Below are positions 48,501 through 53,347 of a DNA stretch of 64,000 bases, in pieces. The stretch comes from Liolophura sinensis (Eukaryota; Mollusca; Polyplacophora; Chitonida; Chitonidae), in contig NC_088302.1 in NCBI RefSeq assembly GCF_032854445.1, positions 31,839,979-31,903,978 on the forward strand. The letters run 5' to 3'. The position numbers were made by a program, and so were the translations under genes. Positions within the stretch are counted from its first letter, which is position 1; each line of letters starts with the position of its first letter. The notes beneath the pieces were generated by a model. That model was not told the DNA's origin, made no database searches, and worked only from the letters and a program-made list of their open reading frames with translations.

Positions 48501-49023
48501 TCTTCTTATCAGAAAGTAGCGCACAGTACAGTTTTCCGCTTAACGATCAGGAAACCGGAATGTTGGACGTAGGTTCCGAGTTTACAAGAACAAACCGGCA
48601 GTTTTAACAACTCTCATTGGTTGAGAAGCCACACACCCCCCAGCATACATTACAGGGTGTTAAAGATGGAGGACGCGAAGGACTCGGCAATTTATGCCAG
48701 CTTTGCCGTTTTCAGGCTTTACATGTATGCGAGGAAAAATGGCAAATTATGGCACCACCAGATAGAAAAAAATGTGCTCTTTTCAGCCAATAGTGTCATG
48801 TTTTCAGGTGTTTTCTCCTTTAAATATCTGAAAAAAAAAGGTTTTTTCAATTTTGTTGCAAAAGCCTGATGATATATATTTACCAACATACAAGGACAAT
48901 AAAATATTTGTCAATTAAATGTCTCACCTTCTCTCTTTAAACACTTGTACACGGCACGCCGACTCAGGTAGAGGCCCAGGTAAAATGGTTCATCAGACGA
49001 GCCTTCATTTTCATCTTCACTTT
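30316..49023 (-). CDS. GEMIN5: Gemin5, C-terminal two thirds, ten exons
   Basis: Exon order in the transcript: 49023-48928, 44211-44074, 42479-42332, 41692-41573, 40807-40597, 38750-38603, 36623-36424, 34788-34626, 32478-31022, 30519-30316. All junctions are GT-AG and in phase, giving 960 codons and a TAA. The chain follows vertebrate Gemin5 as I remember it: an LGLYL segment, the LWKG/IWKG helix, LVAMAP, an AAHKVYDAINL repeat, EAVALAKLRL, EAAKVLARR, then the region up to FFPLG and a C-terminal helix pair. In animals Gemin5 binds snRNA through WD40 propellers, delivers it to the SMN complex, and regulates translation. Its middle TPR-like domain dimerises and its C terminus binds RNA and oligomerises. 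No WD40 exon is visible upstream to 64,000, so the N terminus is outside the window or missed. The C-terminal part is about 300 residues longer than I expect, mainly from exon 9. Confidence 0.93.
31022..32478 (-). CDS. GEMIN5: Gemin5 exon i: long exon with Ser-rich insert
   Basis: Acceptor CCCATTGTTGTAG|GT, donor GATCAG|GTGAGC; 1457 nt, 485 whole codons. Residues 1-75 continue the helical region (LKLQHEVTALRVLMN, RAYYYVAVVYHLQEQL). About residues 80-230 are low-complexity Ser/Glu/Thr-rich, with runs such as RSSSSGEVSEEP, and look disordered. A helix follows (LSKLKYLSKCLLWDIQGKRV, then LTETLGYVHRAMSQLLLHQT), which I place on the helix before the C-terminal domain. A second polar, Gln/Asn/Ser-rich linker leads to SRRKSLDFSW, a possible phosphosite (RRxS), and finally DILQQEEEFIKGELLRGPDA. 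Without splicing the frame would run 17 more codons to a stop at 30,968. The strong donor and the in-phase next exon argue against that. Confidence 0.9.
32479..33370 (-). repeat. 63-66 bp intronic minisatellite repeating the 3' splice site
   Basis: About 14 copies. On the sense (minus) strand each unit holds CTGTTTTTCTTGCCCATTGT and TGTAG, then CTGTAAACAGCAATAAGAAA and an AT-rich filler. The genuine acceptor of exon i is the terminal copy: the intron's last bases are TTGCCCATTGTTGTAG. Copies of the CT dinucleotide that reads as AG on the sense strand lie at 32,544, 32,610, 32,676, 32,742, 32,805, 32,871 and 32,934. Copies nearest the exon are most uniform and decay with distance. Confidence 0.95.
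33728..33787 (-). repeat. Tail-only SINE family B insertion
   Basis: The plus strand GTGAGTGCTTGGGGTTTAAC, GTCGTACTCAACAATTTTTC and AGTCATATGACGACG is only the last 50-60 bp of family B. It is bounded by the direct repeat AATTGACAGATGA on both sides (about 33,716-33,728 and 33,787-33,799). That marks target-primed insertion of a strongly 5'-truncated copy in a Gemin5 intron. Confidence 0.8.
33846..34172 (-). repeat. SINE family C, old copy
   Basis: A poly-T-like start, then ACCATAATTTTTCACTAATA, TGATGGTGGTCAG, AAACCAGCAACCTTTGGCAA and ACTTTCTCATGTGATTTACA. It ends with CAAGGCTGGGACTGAACCTG, which on the minus strand is a B-box-like CAGGTTCAGTCCCAGCC. The element therefore runs on the minus strand with a tRNA-like head at about 34,172. 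Confidence 0.6.
34626..34788 (-). CDS. GEMIN5: Gemin5 exon h
   Basis: Acceptor TCTTCACTTCAG|TTA, donor CTTGG|GTAAGT. It encodes LLVQVSYELSRALLSLLLGD, TPASIRHFNVAVSALHTSGD and HTLMQAICRLFFPLG. The LSxxLL...A...A...SxD..LMQ/IMQ......F.P.G pattern fits Gemin5. The closing Gly codon is completed in exon i. Confidence 0.92.
35624..35755. mobile_element. Fold-back MITE (132 bp)
   Basis: The left arm GGGCCGGTTTCATTAACCTT then ACTTAAGTGTTAAG pairs with the right arm, whose reverse complement begins GGGCCGGTTTCATGAAGCTC then ACTTAGCTAAG. The loop is itself palindromic (ACAACATATGTTGT, flanked by ACTTTAT and ATAAAGT). The whole element can form one long imperfect hairpin. It lies in the Gemin5 intron between exons g and h. 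Confidence 0.8.
36040..36245 (+). repeat. Dispersed repeat family E, copy 1
   Basis: Shares AGAGTGTAGAGGAATAACTT, TATGAAG, ATGCATAACTGCCACTGAAA and AAAGTGCTTTAGTGGTTGAA then AAGTTGAAGATT with 38,365-38,585. A more decayed version lies at 47,765-48,045. It has no inverted ends or coding frame that I can see. The copy lies just past exon g on the intron side. Confidence 0.7.
36424..36623 (-). CDS. GEMIN5: Gemin5 exon g
   Basis: Acceptor TTTCTTCACAG|AA, donor CCTCAG|GTCAGC. It encodes EFMVDLNESDPMSPWKPHLV, then HHVLRLWCTRYEVAMEMCSL, EDLYTTLKTIHQSPGSVDTP and Q. This aligns in order with the segment of Gemin5 between the dimerisation domain and the C-terminal RNA-binding part. The donor is a less common GTCAGC. 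Confidence 0.88.
36860..37140 (-). repeat. About 45-bp minisatellite in the intron upstream of exon g
   Basis: Six to seven irregular copies of GAACATGTTCACATATCTGG then TATAACTGAAGCTCA. On the sense strand each unit contains a short pyrimidine-AG stretch such as TCTCTGAGCTTCAG or TCTTTGATCTTCAG. The array starts about 240 bp upstream of the exon g acceptor. Confidence 0.8.
37147..37412 (+). repeat. tRNA-derived SINE, family A
   Basis: GGGGCCTCCGTGGCCTAGTC head (A-box region), GTGAGTTCAAGTCCAGCTCA (B box), GGATGGTCGACGGGTTTCCC body, tail AAGTGAAATATTCTTAAATA and ATAAATAAATAAA. A possible target duplication AACATGTG occurs near 37,135 and just after the tail at 37,413. Confidence 0.9.
37449..37816 (-). 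repeat. tRNA-derived SINE, family B, full length with target duplication
   Basis: On the minus strand it starts GGCCCCAGTGGCTCAGTTGG (A box) and continues to ATCATTCCAGGGTCGGGTCA (B-box-like). It ends AAGTACGACATTAAACCTAA and a CACTCTCTCAC tail. The direct repeat CCAAGTGAGAG occurs at about 37,447 and 37,817, so the boundaries are well defined. It sits directly after the family A copy at 37,147. Confidence 0.88.
38365..38585 (+). repeat. Dispersed repeat family E, copy 2
   Basis: Shares GTAGAGAAATAACTTGAACA, TGTATGCATAACTACCACTG and AAAAAAGTGCTTTAGTGGTT then GAAAAGGTTGAAGATT with copy 1. Its right end lies within 20 bp of the exon f donor. Confidence 0.7.
38603..38750 (-). CDS. GEMIN5: Gemin5 exon f
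   Basis: Acceptor ACTACATACAG|GTA, donor ACCTG|GTGAGA. It starts in phase 0 with VFILLACLHELMLKELPNVE, the helix after the dimerisation core. A variable Glu/Gln/Ser-rich loop then follows to KIP. A tandem array begins about 15 bp upstream of the acceptor. Confidence 0.88.
38766..40030 (-). repeat. About 20-bp / 119-bp / 36-bp compound minisatellite
   Basis: The basic unit is about 20 bp: on plus, AGGATGAGCAAAACAACTGT with variants. From about 39,101 to 39,696 units form a 119-bp higher-order repeat: GTAGGATGAGCAC recurs near 39,101, 39,220, 39,339, 39,458, 39,577 and (slightly altered) 39,696. From 39,835 to 40,025 a 36-bp unit takes over (ACTGTAGGGTGATATCAGCA), making a spurious repetitive open frame on both strands. 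On the sense strand of Gemin5 each short unit reads like TTTTGCTGATCTTACAG, a branchpoint-like CTGAT followed by pyrimidines and AG. The array ends about 15 bp from the exon f acceptor. Confidence 0.9.
40038..40181 (+). repeat. SINE family A fragment split by TA microsatellite
   Basis: AAGGTCTGTCAGCAACCTGC, GGATGGTCGTGGGTTTCCCA and ATAATGCTGGCCGCCGCC match the body. The middle of the tail is replaced by a TA run (40,125-40,158). AAAACACCAATCAAAAAAAA then closes the element. It is 5'-truncated, abuts the 36-bp array, and lies in the intron before exon f. Confidence 0.8.
40597..40807 (-). CDS. GEMIN5: Gemin5 exon e: TPR-like region, dimer helices
   Basis: Acceptor ACAATTTCAG|C, donor TTAAAG|GTGAGG. 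It encodes CYVAIKQVREAAKVLARRTD, QQSLRAAAHMNFIASENQEG, LIYAQKVVHHHLVSKNWAKI and HEFCEESKQLK. AAKVLARR and SLRAAA are near-diagnostic for Gemin5 in this position. Confidence 0.95.
41205..41400 (-). repeat. Old SINE family C fragment
   Basis: TTACTTGTTTATTTATCTGC, TTGATTAATGCCACATTCAA, CTTGGCAAGTTACTGACAAA and ACTTTCTACAAGTGATGAAG correspond to family C landmarks. It is strongly diverged and lies between exons d and e. Confidence 0.5.
41573..41692 (-). CDS. GEMIN5: Gemin5 exon d: TPR-like region
   Basis: Acceptor TTTCTCAACAG|A, donor AAATG|GTATGA. It encodes R then EAVALAKLRLSPLDPAHEEL and YATWGQQLTKEGHFEQAAK, matching the conserved EA-x-A-x-AKxRL...DP...LY..WG...L...G....AAK pattern of Gemin5. 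A 14-nt pyrimidine-type run follows the donor on the sense strand as poly-A (poly-T on plus). Confidence 0.93.
42332..42479 (-). CDS. GEMIN5: Gemin5 exon c: TPR-like region
   Basis: Acceptor TTTTACTCAG|CT, donor TTCAG|GTAACA. It encodes SHQMWVEACQDYALQLEAEG, QFHKAASYYLAAHKVYDAIN and LFRRHRMF. AAxxxLxxHKVYxAxxL is a hallmark helix pair of the Gemin5 dimerisation domain. Confidence 0.93.
44074..44211 (-). CDS. GEMIN5: Gemin5 exon b: TPR-like region
   Basis: Acceptor CATATTCCAG|GCC, donor AATGG|GTAAGT. It encodes G then QHHLDHDNMDYYLQLEIWKG, NIRGALKFAREREEL and SDWLVAMAPM. The HLD/HLEN, IWKG and LVAMAP segments match Gemin5 closely in order and spacing. A 21-bp minisatellite abuts the acceptor on the intron side. 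Confidence 0.93.
44215..44330 (-). repeat. 21-bp minisatellite abutting the exon b acceptor
   Basis: Five to six copies of AACACGGCTAGGACAAACAG (plus strand). On the sense strand each unit reads TTTCTGTTTGTCCTAG or TTTCTGTTCGTCCTAG, a pyrimidine tract ending in TAG. The last unit is about 20 bp from the real acceptor CATATTCCAG|GC. Using a unit's AG would add 23 nt plus multiples of 21, shifting the frame. Confidence 0.9.
44370..44692 (-). repeat. Two SINE family A copies, antisense
   Basis: A tail fragment (44,370-44,432: TTTATTTCACTGG, CGTACTCAACAATATTTGAC) precedes a longer copy from about 44,458. The longer copy has TTATTTATTTATTTGATTGG, ACTTAAGAATATTTCACTTA, ACCATTATGGTGGGTGAAAA, CTTACGGCCAGAGACAAATT and GGTGAGAGGCTCCTGGGTCA. 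It lacks the tRNA-like head. Confidence 0.85.
45900..46037 (-). repeat. SINE family A, 5'-truncated
   Basis: TTATTCATTTGATTGGTGTT, TATTCAAGAGTATTTCAAAT, AGGATTATGGTGGAAGGATC and CCACAACCATTTGCAGGTTA are the reverse of the tail and body. The head is absent. Confidence 0.8.
46483..46636 (-). repeat. SINE family A with internal deletion
   Basis: TATTTATTTATTTAATTAAT and GATTGGTGTCTAATGCCGGT are joined straight to AAAAACCGGGCAGAGCCCAG. The GTATAAGTGAAATATTC section is therefore deleted. The body continues through CTTACGGCCAGAGGGGAAGG to GAGCTGGAC. Confidence 0.8.
47014..47172 (-). repeat. SINE family A, 5'-truncated
   Basis: CATTTATTTATTTGATTGTT, ACTCAAGAGTATTTGACATA, CATTATGGCGGGCGGAAACT and GATAGGCTTTCCCACATATG mark the tail and body in reverse. 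Confidence 0.8.
47765..48045 (+). repeat. Dispersed repeat family E, copy 3, with nested insertion
   Basis: TTCAACCTTTTCAACCATCA, TTGTATGCATAAATTTCTTT and GAAAAAAGTGCTTCAGTGGT match the other family E copies. The copy is interrupted at 47,886-47,940 by a foreign tail sequence. That gives a relative age: family E inserted first. Confidence 0.65.
47886..47940 (+). repeat. Tail-only retroposon insertion with target duplication
   Basis: About 55 bp (ATATGGCTGAAATATTGCCG, ATGTGGCGTTAAACCATAAT, CATTCATTC) resembling the 3' tail of a molluscan SINE or LINE. Flanking repeats CTTTAGTGAAAT (left) and CTTCAGTGAAAT (right) differ by one base. It shows that very short 5'-truncated copies insert here. Confidence 0.75.
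48928..49023 (-). CDS. GEMIN5: Gemin5 exon a: end of linker into TPR-like region
   Basis: Acceptor CTGATTGCAG|AA, donor GAAG|GTGAGAC. Two leading bases complete a codon from an upstream exon not found in the window, and the exon ends one base into a codon. It encodes an acidic stretch (SEDENEGSSDE) and then PFYLGLYLSRRAVYKCLKRE, which corresponds to the conserved LGLF/LGLY segment that opens the TPR-like domain. The acidic run belongs to the poorly conserved linker. A minisatellite lies 0.4-1.2 kb upstream in the intron. Confidence 0.9.
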
Positions 49024-49439
49024 CTGCAATCAGTAAGGCAATGAATACTTTTATTTACAACTGTTGTATACTTCAATCCTTTTTCCACAACAGTGTTAAC
49101 TGTCAGATACCAAATCCGGCATCAACTTCCTGAAAACAATGACTTGGCATCAAGACTATTATGCTGCAGTCCTCCTGGTAATCATCGATCTGCTTTTCAT
49201 CAAATCCACTTATATTTAAACACGTACAAATCCGCTTCCAGATAATTTTGATCAAGAGAGTAAACTAAAGCAATTCTGATCTGGTTCAGTGTACGACAAA
49301 CCTGCACAGAATTCTGAGATAGATTGGATTTGACTCCAACAGGATGAAGTGAGACAGCTGGATAAGATTCCTGGTCTCAGGCGGAAGGATACAGTCTACA
49401 GTCTACTCAGTCTACTTCACGCAGTGCAGGGCAAGGCCT
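49024..49439. other. Unassigned intron-side sequence
   Basis: This is the flank upstream of Gemin5 exon a. I see no exon or recognised repeat. A short duplication of CAGTCTAC lies near 49,392-49,420. Confidence 0.5.
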
Positions 49440-50216
49440 GATTACAGACTACAACAAGGACTGATCGGATACAACAAGGATTGGGGTACACAAGAATTGA
49501 GTACACAGAAAAGATTCAAGTACACAACAATAATTGAAAAAGTACAAGACAAAGACTGAAGTACACATCAAGGACTCCAGTATACAAGAAATGAGCAGAT
49601 AACATGGACTGAGGTATAAAACAATCACTGATTTAAGTATCAAGACTAAATGACTAAAGTACAAACAAGGATTGAAGTGTACAACAACAACTGCAATTCA
49701 TGACAATTAAGGACTAAGGTAAATGGAATGAACTGAGGTAGCTACACAGCAAAGACTGAGTACACAACAAGGACTGAAATACAAAGCAAGAAATGATATA
49801 GCTACACAACAAGGACTGAGGCACACAACAAAGACTGAGGTGCACAGCATGAATTGTGGTAGCTATACAACAAGGACTGAGGCACACAACAAAGACTGAG
49901 GTGCATAGCATGAGTTGAGGTAGCTACACAACAAGGACTGAGGCACACAACAAGGACTGAGGTGCAAAGCATGAATTGAGGTAGCTACACAACAAGGACT
50001 GAGGCACACAACAAGAACAGATGCACACAACAAGGACTGAGGCACACAACAAGAACAGATGCACACAACAAGGACTGAGGTACACAACAAGGACTGACAT
50101 ACACAACAAGGACTGAAGTTCACAACAAGGACTGAGGCACACAACAAGGACTGAAGTTCACAGCAAAGACTGATAAGTATGCAAGACATGAGTACACACC
50201 AAGAATTGAAGTACAA
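49440..50216 (-). repeat. 19-20 bp minisatellite with 60-bp higher order
   Basis: The plus-strand unit is ACACAACAAGGACTGAGGC with many variants. Between about 49,735 and 50,000 a 60-bp composite including GCATGAATTGAGGTAGCTAC repeats. On the minus strand each unit reads TCCTTGTTGTGTGCCTCAG, again pyrimidine-rich and ending in CAG. Spurious Cys/Leu/Ser-rich open frames on the minus strand arise from it. Confidence 0.92.
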
Positions 50217-50749
50217 TATAGCTAATACAAATCTGGTGGCAATTAATTTGAAATCTGGAACTCAGGAGCTACACAATATGTTAAATCCAATAGTGGATAA
50301 ACATACATCATTTCACCGTTGTTTACTGAGGCTCATTCTCAAATATTTTTCACTTCTATGACCTAGGTTTACATGTGGAGGAATAAATACTGGAATCCCA
50401 AGGGTAAATCACTGCCCTTAATCGGTCATTAGTTATACATAAGAAGCTTTATGACCTAAAAGCAACAGCTGACCTATAATAAAAATAAACGTGTAGCAAG
50501 AGTTATGATTCCAGTCTGCAACCTCATTGCTCAAGGTCAACTGACGATGGTGAGAATATTTTAGCCAGTCAGCCCTAGGAGTTCTGACATGAAACAAACT
50601 GCTAAATATATACTCCTAAAACAGACACCTAATCAACCAGTTTGAAACAGTTACTGAAGCACCTGTACATTAATGTGATGTAAGTATGTAACGGCCGTAA
50701 AATGTGACTAGCCTGTAACCAATGATGATGCAACAGTCATTAGGCAGTT

Positions 50750-50995
50750 ACACTTCAAGCACACATGTACATGTACATTCATGTGCTGTAACTACAACAG
50801 TCAGAAGCGGTTACACTTCAAGCACACATGTACATGTACATTCATGTGCTGTAACTACAACAGTCAGAAGCGGTTACACTTCAAGCACACATGTACATGT
50901 ACATTCATGTGCCGTAACTACAACAGTCAAAAGTTTTTCCACTTCAAGCACACATGTACATGTACATTCATGTGCCCTAACTACAACAAGTAACT
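50750..50995. repeat. 61-62 bp tandem repeat, four copies
   Basis: Four copies of TTACACTTCAAGCACACATG, TACATGTACATTCATGTGCT and GTAACTACAACAGTCAGAAG. The ACATGTACATGTACAT core is self-complementary. The first three are nearly identical and the fourth is slightly altered. The plus-strand open frame through it is an artefact of the repeat length. Confidence 0.92.
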
Positions 50996-51070
50996 GCTAT
51001 GAAATGCCATAATTAGCCTGCATACAAACACTCCAAATTTGTAACACACTTCTGGTTTAAACACGTGGCA

Positions 51071-51351
51071 GGGGCCTCCGTGGCTCAGTTGGTTAGCGCG
51101 CTAGCGCAGCGTAATGACTCAGGAGTCTCTCACCAATGCGGTCGCTGTGAGTTCAAGTCCAGCTCATGCTGGCTTCCTCTCCGGCCGTACGTGGGAAGGT
51201 CTGCCAGCAACCTGCGGATGGTCGTGGGTTTCCCCCAGGCTGTGCCCGGTTTCCAACCACCATAATGCTGGCCGCTGTCATATAAGTGAAATTTTCTTGA
51301 GAACGACGTAAAACACCAATCAAATAAATAAATAAATAAATAAATAAATAA
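51071..51351 (+). repeat. tRNA-derived SINE, family A, reference full-length copy
   Basis: Head GGGGCCTCCGTGGCTCAGTT (A box), GCGCTAGCGCAGCGTAATGA, and GAGTTCAAGTCCAGCTCATG (B box). Body CTCTCCGGCCGTACGTGGGA, GGATGGTCGTGGGTTTCCCC and CATAATGCTGGCCGC. Tail AAGTGAAATTTTCTTGAGAA, AAAACACCAATCAAATAAAT and eight or so ATAA repeats. Possible target duplication AAACACGTG / AAACACATGTG. Made by Pol III and copied by LINE machinery in trans (family knowledge). Confidence 0.93.
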
Positions 51352-52239
51352 ACACATGTGTATGCATTTACATTTACGTGACCTATACTACAACAAATAA
51401 CTGCTATGAAATGCCATAACCCTTATACAAATTGACACCCTCTGAAACATCTTTAGGACTAGCATATGGTACATCACCAAAAGTCCATAGATTCACGTCC
51501 CACCGTCACAAACAAATGCAATTACTGTCATCACCTGATCAATGAGAATGAAAATAGTGTGTACATTATTTAAAGTAAACTTCTCAAGGCGAGACTTGTA
51601 ATTATATATAGTCAGATGTTTGTTAGGCCTCCCTTTCAAAATCAATACTTCTCAGAAATTGTATACAATGAGATGTCATATTATGGATACAGTTAGAATC
51701 AATGTCTGGAGGAGTATCAACACTGCAATACATTTCTCACCTACGTAGACTTGTGTCTTTCATTCGTTGAGAAAGCGAACACTTATTTAAGCAACAGGTC
51801 GACGACCGTACTATTAACTTAACTGACCTCCATTTTTCATAGTGTCAGAGATTTAGACAAATTAATCATACAAGGTGACAAGGTTTTAACATTTGAGGCC
51901 ATTTTTAGAAGGTGCAAAAACAGAAGAAATGATGATGATGTCATAGAATGTCACGATGACAAATAGGCTTGCTTTAATTCAAATCAACTTTTTTCTTTCC
52001 TTTCCCTCCAATCATTATAAAAAAATTTAGTCCTTTAGACTTGATAAAGGGAGAATATTGCAAAAATGTCGGACATATTTCACCCTTGAGATGAATATAC
52101 TATAATGGTACACTTTCAAAATAATACTGGAAATTAAAGTGCAGAAATTATAAACTGAAGAGAAGTGGGATAAAGTTGCTCTTGTTTGCCAGGTACATAC
52201 ACTGTATACAAGAAATCAACAAGTTACATAACAGGGGCT
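51352..52239. other. Unassigned stretch
   Basis: No exon or repeat recognised. A donor-like TACGTAG|GTGAG near 51,738 on the minus strand was examined and rejected. Confidence 0.5.
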
Positions 52240-52400
52240 TAGGTTCATGCAGGAAGAGCCCAAAATAACATAAACCTTACCCACATGAAGTTCATTTTAA
52301 GAGGCAAATAAATGTCAAAATTTATTCCAATTGGTGCTGAAATTTACATTCCATCCTCCAAGAAAATTTCAAGACAACTTTCTATTATCAACAGAACTTT
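52240..52400 (-). repeat. Dispersed repeat family F, antisense copy
   Basis: On the minus strand it reads GGATGGAATGTAAATTTCAG, CACCAATTGGAATAAATTTT and GACATTTATTTGCCTCTTAA. This matches 61,020-61,215 and, more weakly, 44,990-45,110 and 58,935-59,085. It is unclassified with no inverted ends seen. Confidence 0.6.
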
Positions 52401-52511
52401 CAGAATCAGGCAAAATGAGCCGCTTAGTCATGGTAATTTACATGAAAAATCTATAACTGTGGCAGAAATACAGTGATGCAGACATTCAAAACATTCTGGT
52501 ATATGAATATA

Positions 52512-52666
52512 ATATTTATTTATTTATTTGATTGGTGATTTACACCGTACTCAAAAATATTGCACTTATAGGACAGCGGCCAGCATTATGGTGGGAGGAA
52601 ACCGAGCAGAGCCCGGGGGAAACCCATGACCATCCACAGGTTGCTGACAGACCTTCCCACATACTG
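52512..52666 (-). repeat. SINE family A, 5'-truncated
   Basis: TTTATTTATTTATTTGATTG, CGTACTCAAAAATATTGCAC, CAGCATTATGGTGGGAGGAA, CCATGACCATCCACAGGTTG and CAGACCTTCCCACATAC. Confidence 0.85.
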
Positions 52667-53292
52667 AATATTATAAGTGAACTGTCTGCATGCTTGCAAT
52701 TTATAAGACATATTGGTACCAAGAAGTTAAATTTTTTAGTGAATGCATGCATACTTGTTCTTTCCTACAAAAATCTACAGTAACAAATGAAATAAAAACA
52801 TGATTTAATATTCTTGTTACTATGGCAAAAAATATCGGCCACAAACACATGGAATGTCCTGATATGATTCGATAATTCAAAACATTCCTTAGGTTGATAA
52901 AGGACTATATATTTTAGTTGTAATAATCAGCTTTACTAAAGCCACTGTCTGTTCGGCATTGGATTAAATTTGTCAAAATTACATGTATTTTTTAAAGTTG
53001 CTCAATCATTTTCCAGGAGAATTGCGTGCAATTGACATAACATTTTTAAAGGATGTTGCGGCTGCTGCGAATTTGTGTAAAACCTGAAGCTACATGTCTA
53101 TCATACCTGTAATAAACCACTGTATAATAAAGCAATTTTTTAAAAATTATTTACCAACTGTCCTTGCAAATCATTTCACTGGGTATACAATATAACAGCA
53201 ATAAGTGACTCTCACACTAATATATATATAGCTGATGTATTTTCACCCTTCAAATCACGATGGTACACTTTGTATAATATAACATTAACCCG

Positions 53293-53347
<55 letters not shown>

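Noticed and set aside
48621-48869. Plus-strand frame starting MEDAKDSAIY after an ATTGGTT (CCAAT-box-like) motif
   Set aside because: Lies in a Gemin5 intron, and the later part becomes low-complexity Phe/Lys. No donor fits well. It could be a nested gene start but evidence is too thin.
49714-50216. Open frames rich in Cys, Leu and Ser on the minus strand
   Set aside because: They are produced by the 19-20 bp minisatellite; all three frames of such arrays stay open. No gene context.
50722-51012. Thr/His/Val-rich repeat protein of 96 codons
   Set aside because: It follows exactly the four-copy tandem repeat and nothing beyond it.
51071-51145. True tRNA gene at the SINE head
   Set aside because: A and B boxes are present, but no cloverleaf with paired acceptor stem follows and the body continues as SINE.
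51700-51830. Exon ending at the donor-like TACGTAG|GTGAG on the minus strand
   Set aside because: The only open frame gives an unconserved short peptide and the acceptor is poor.
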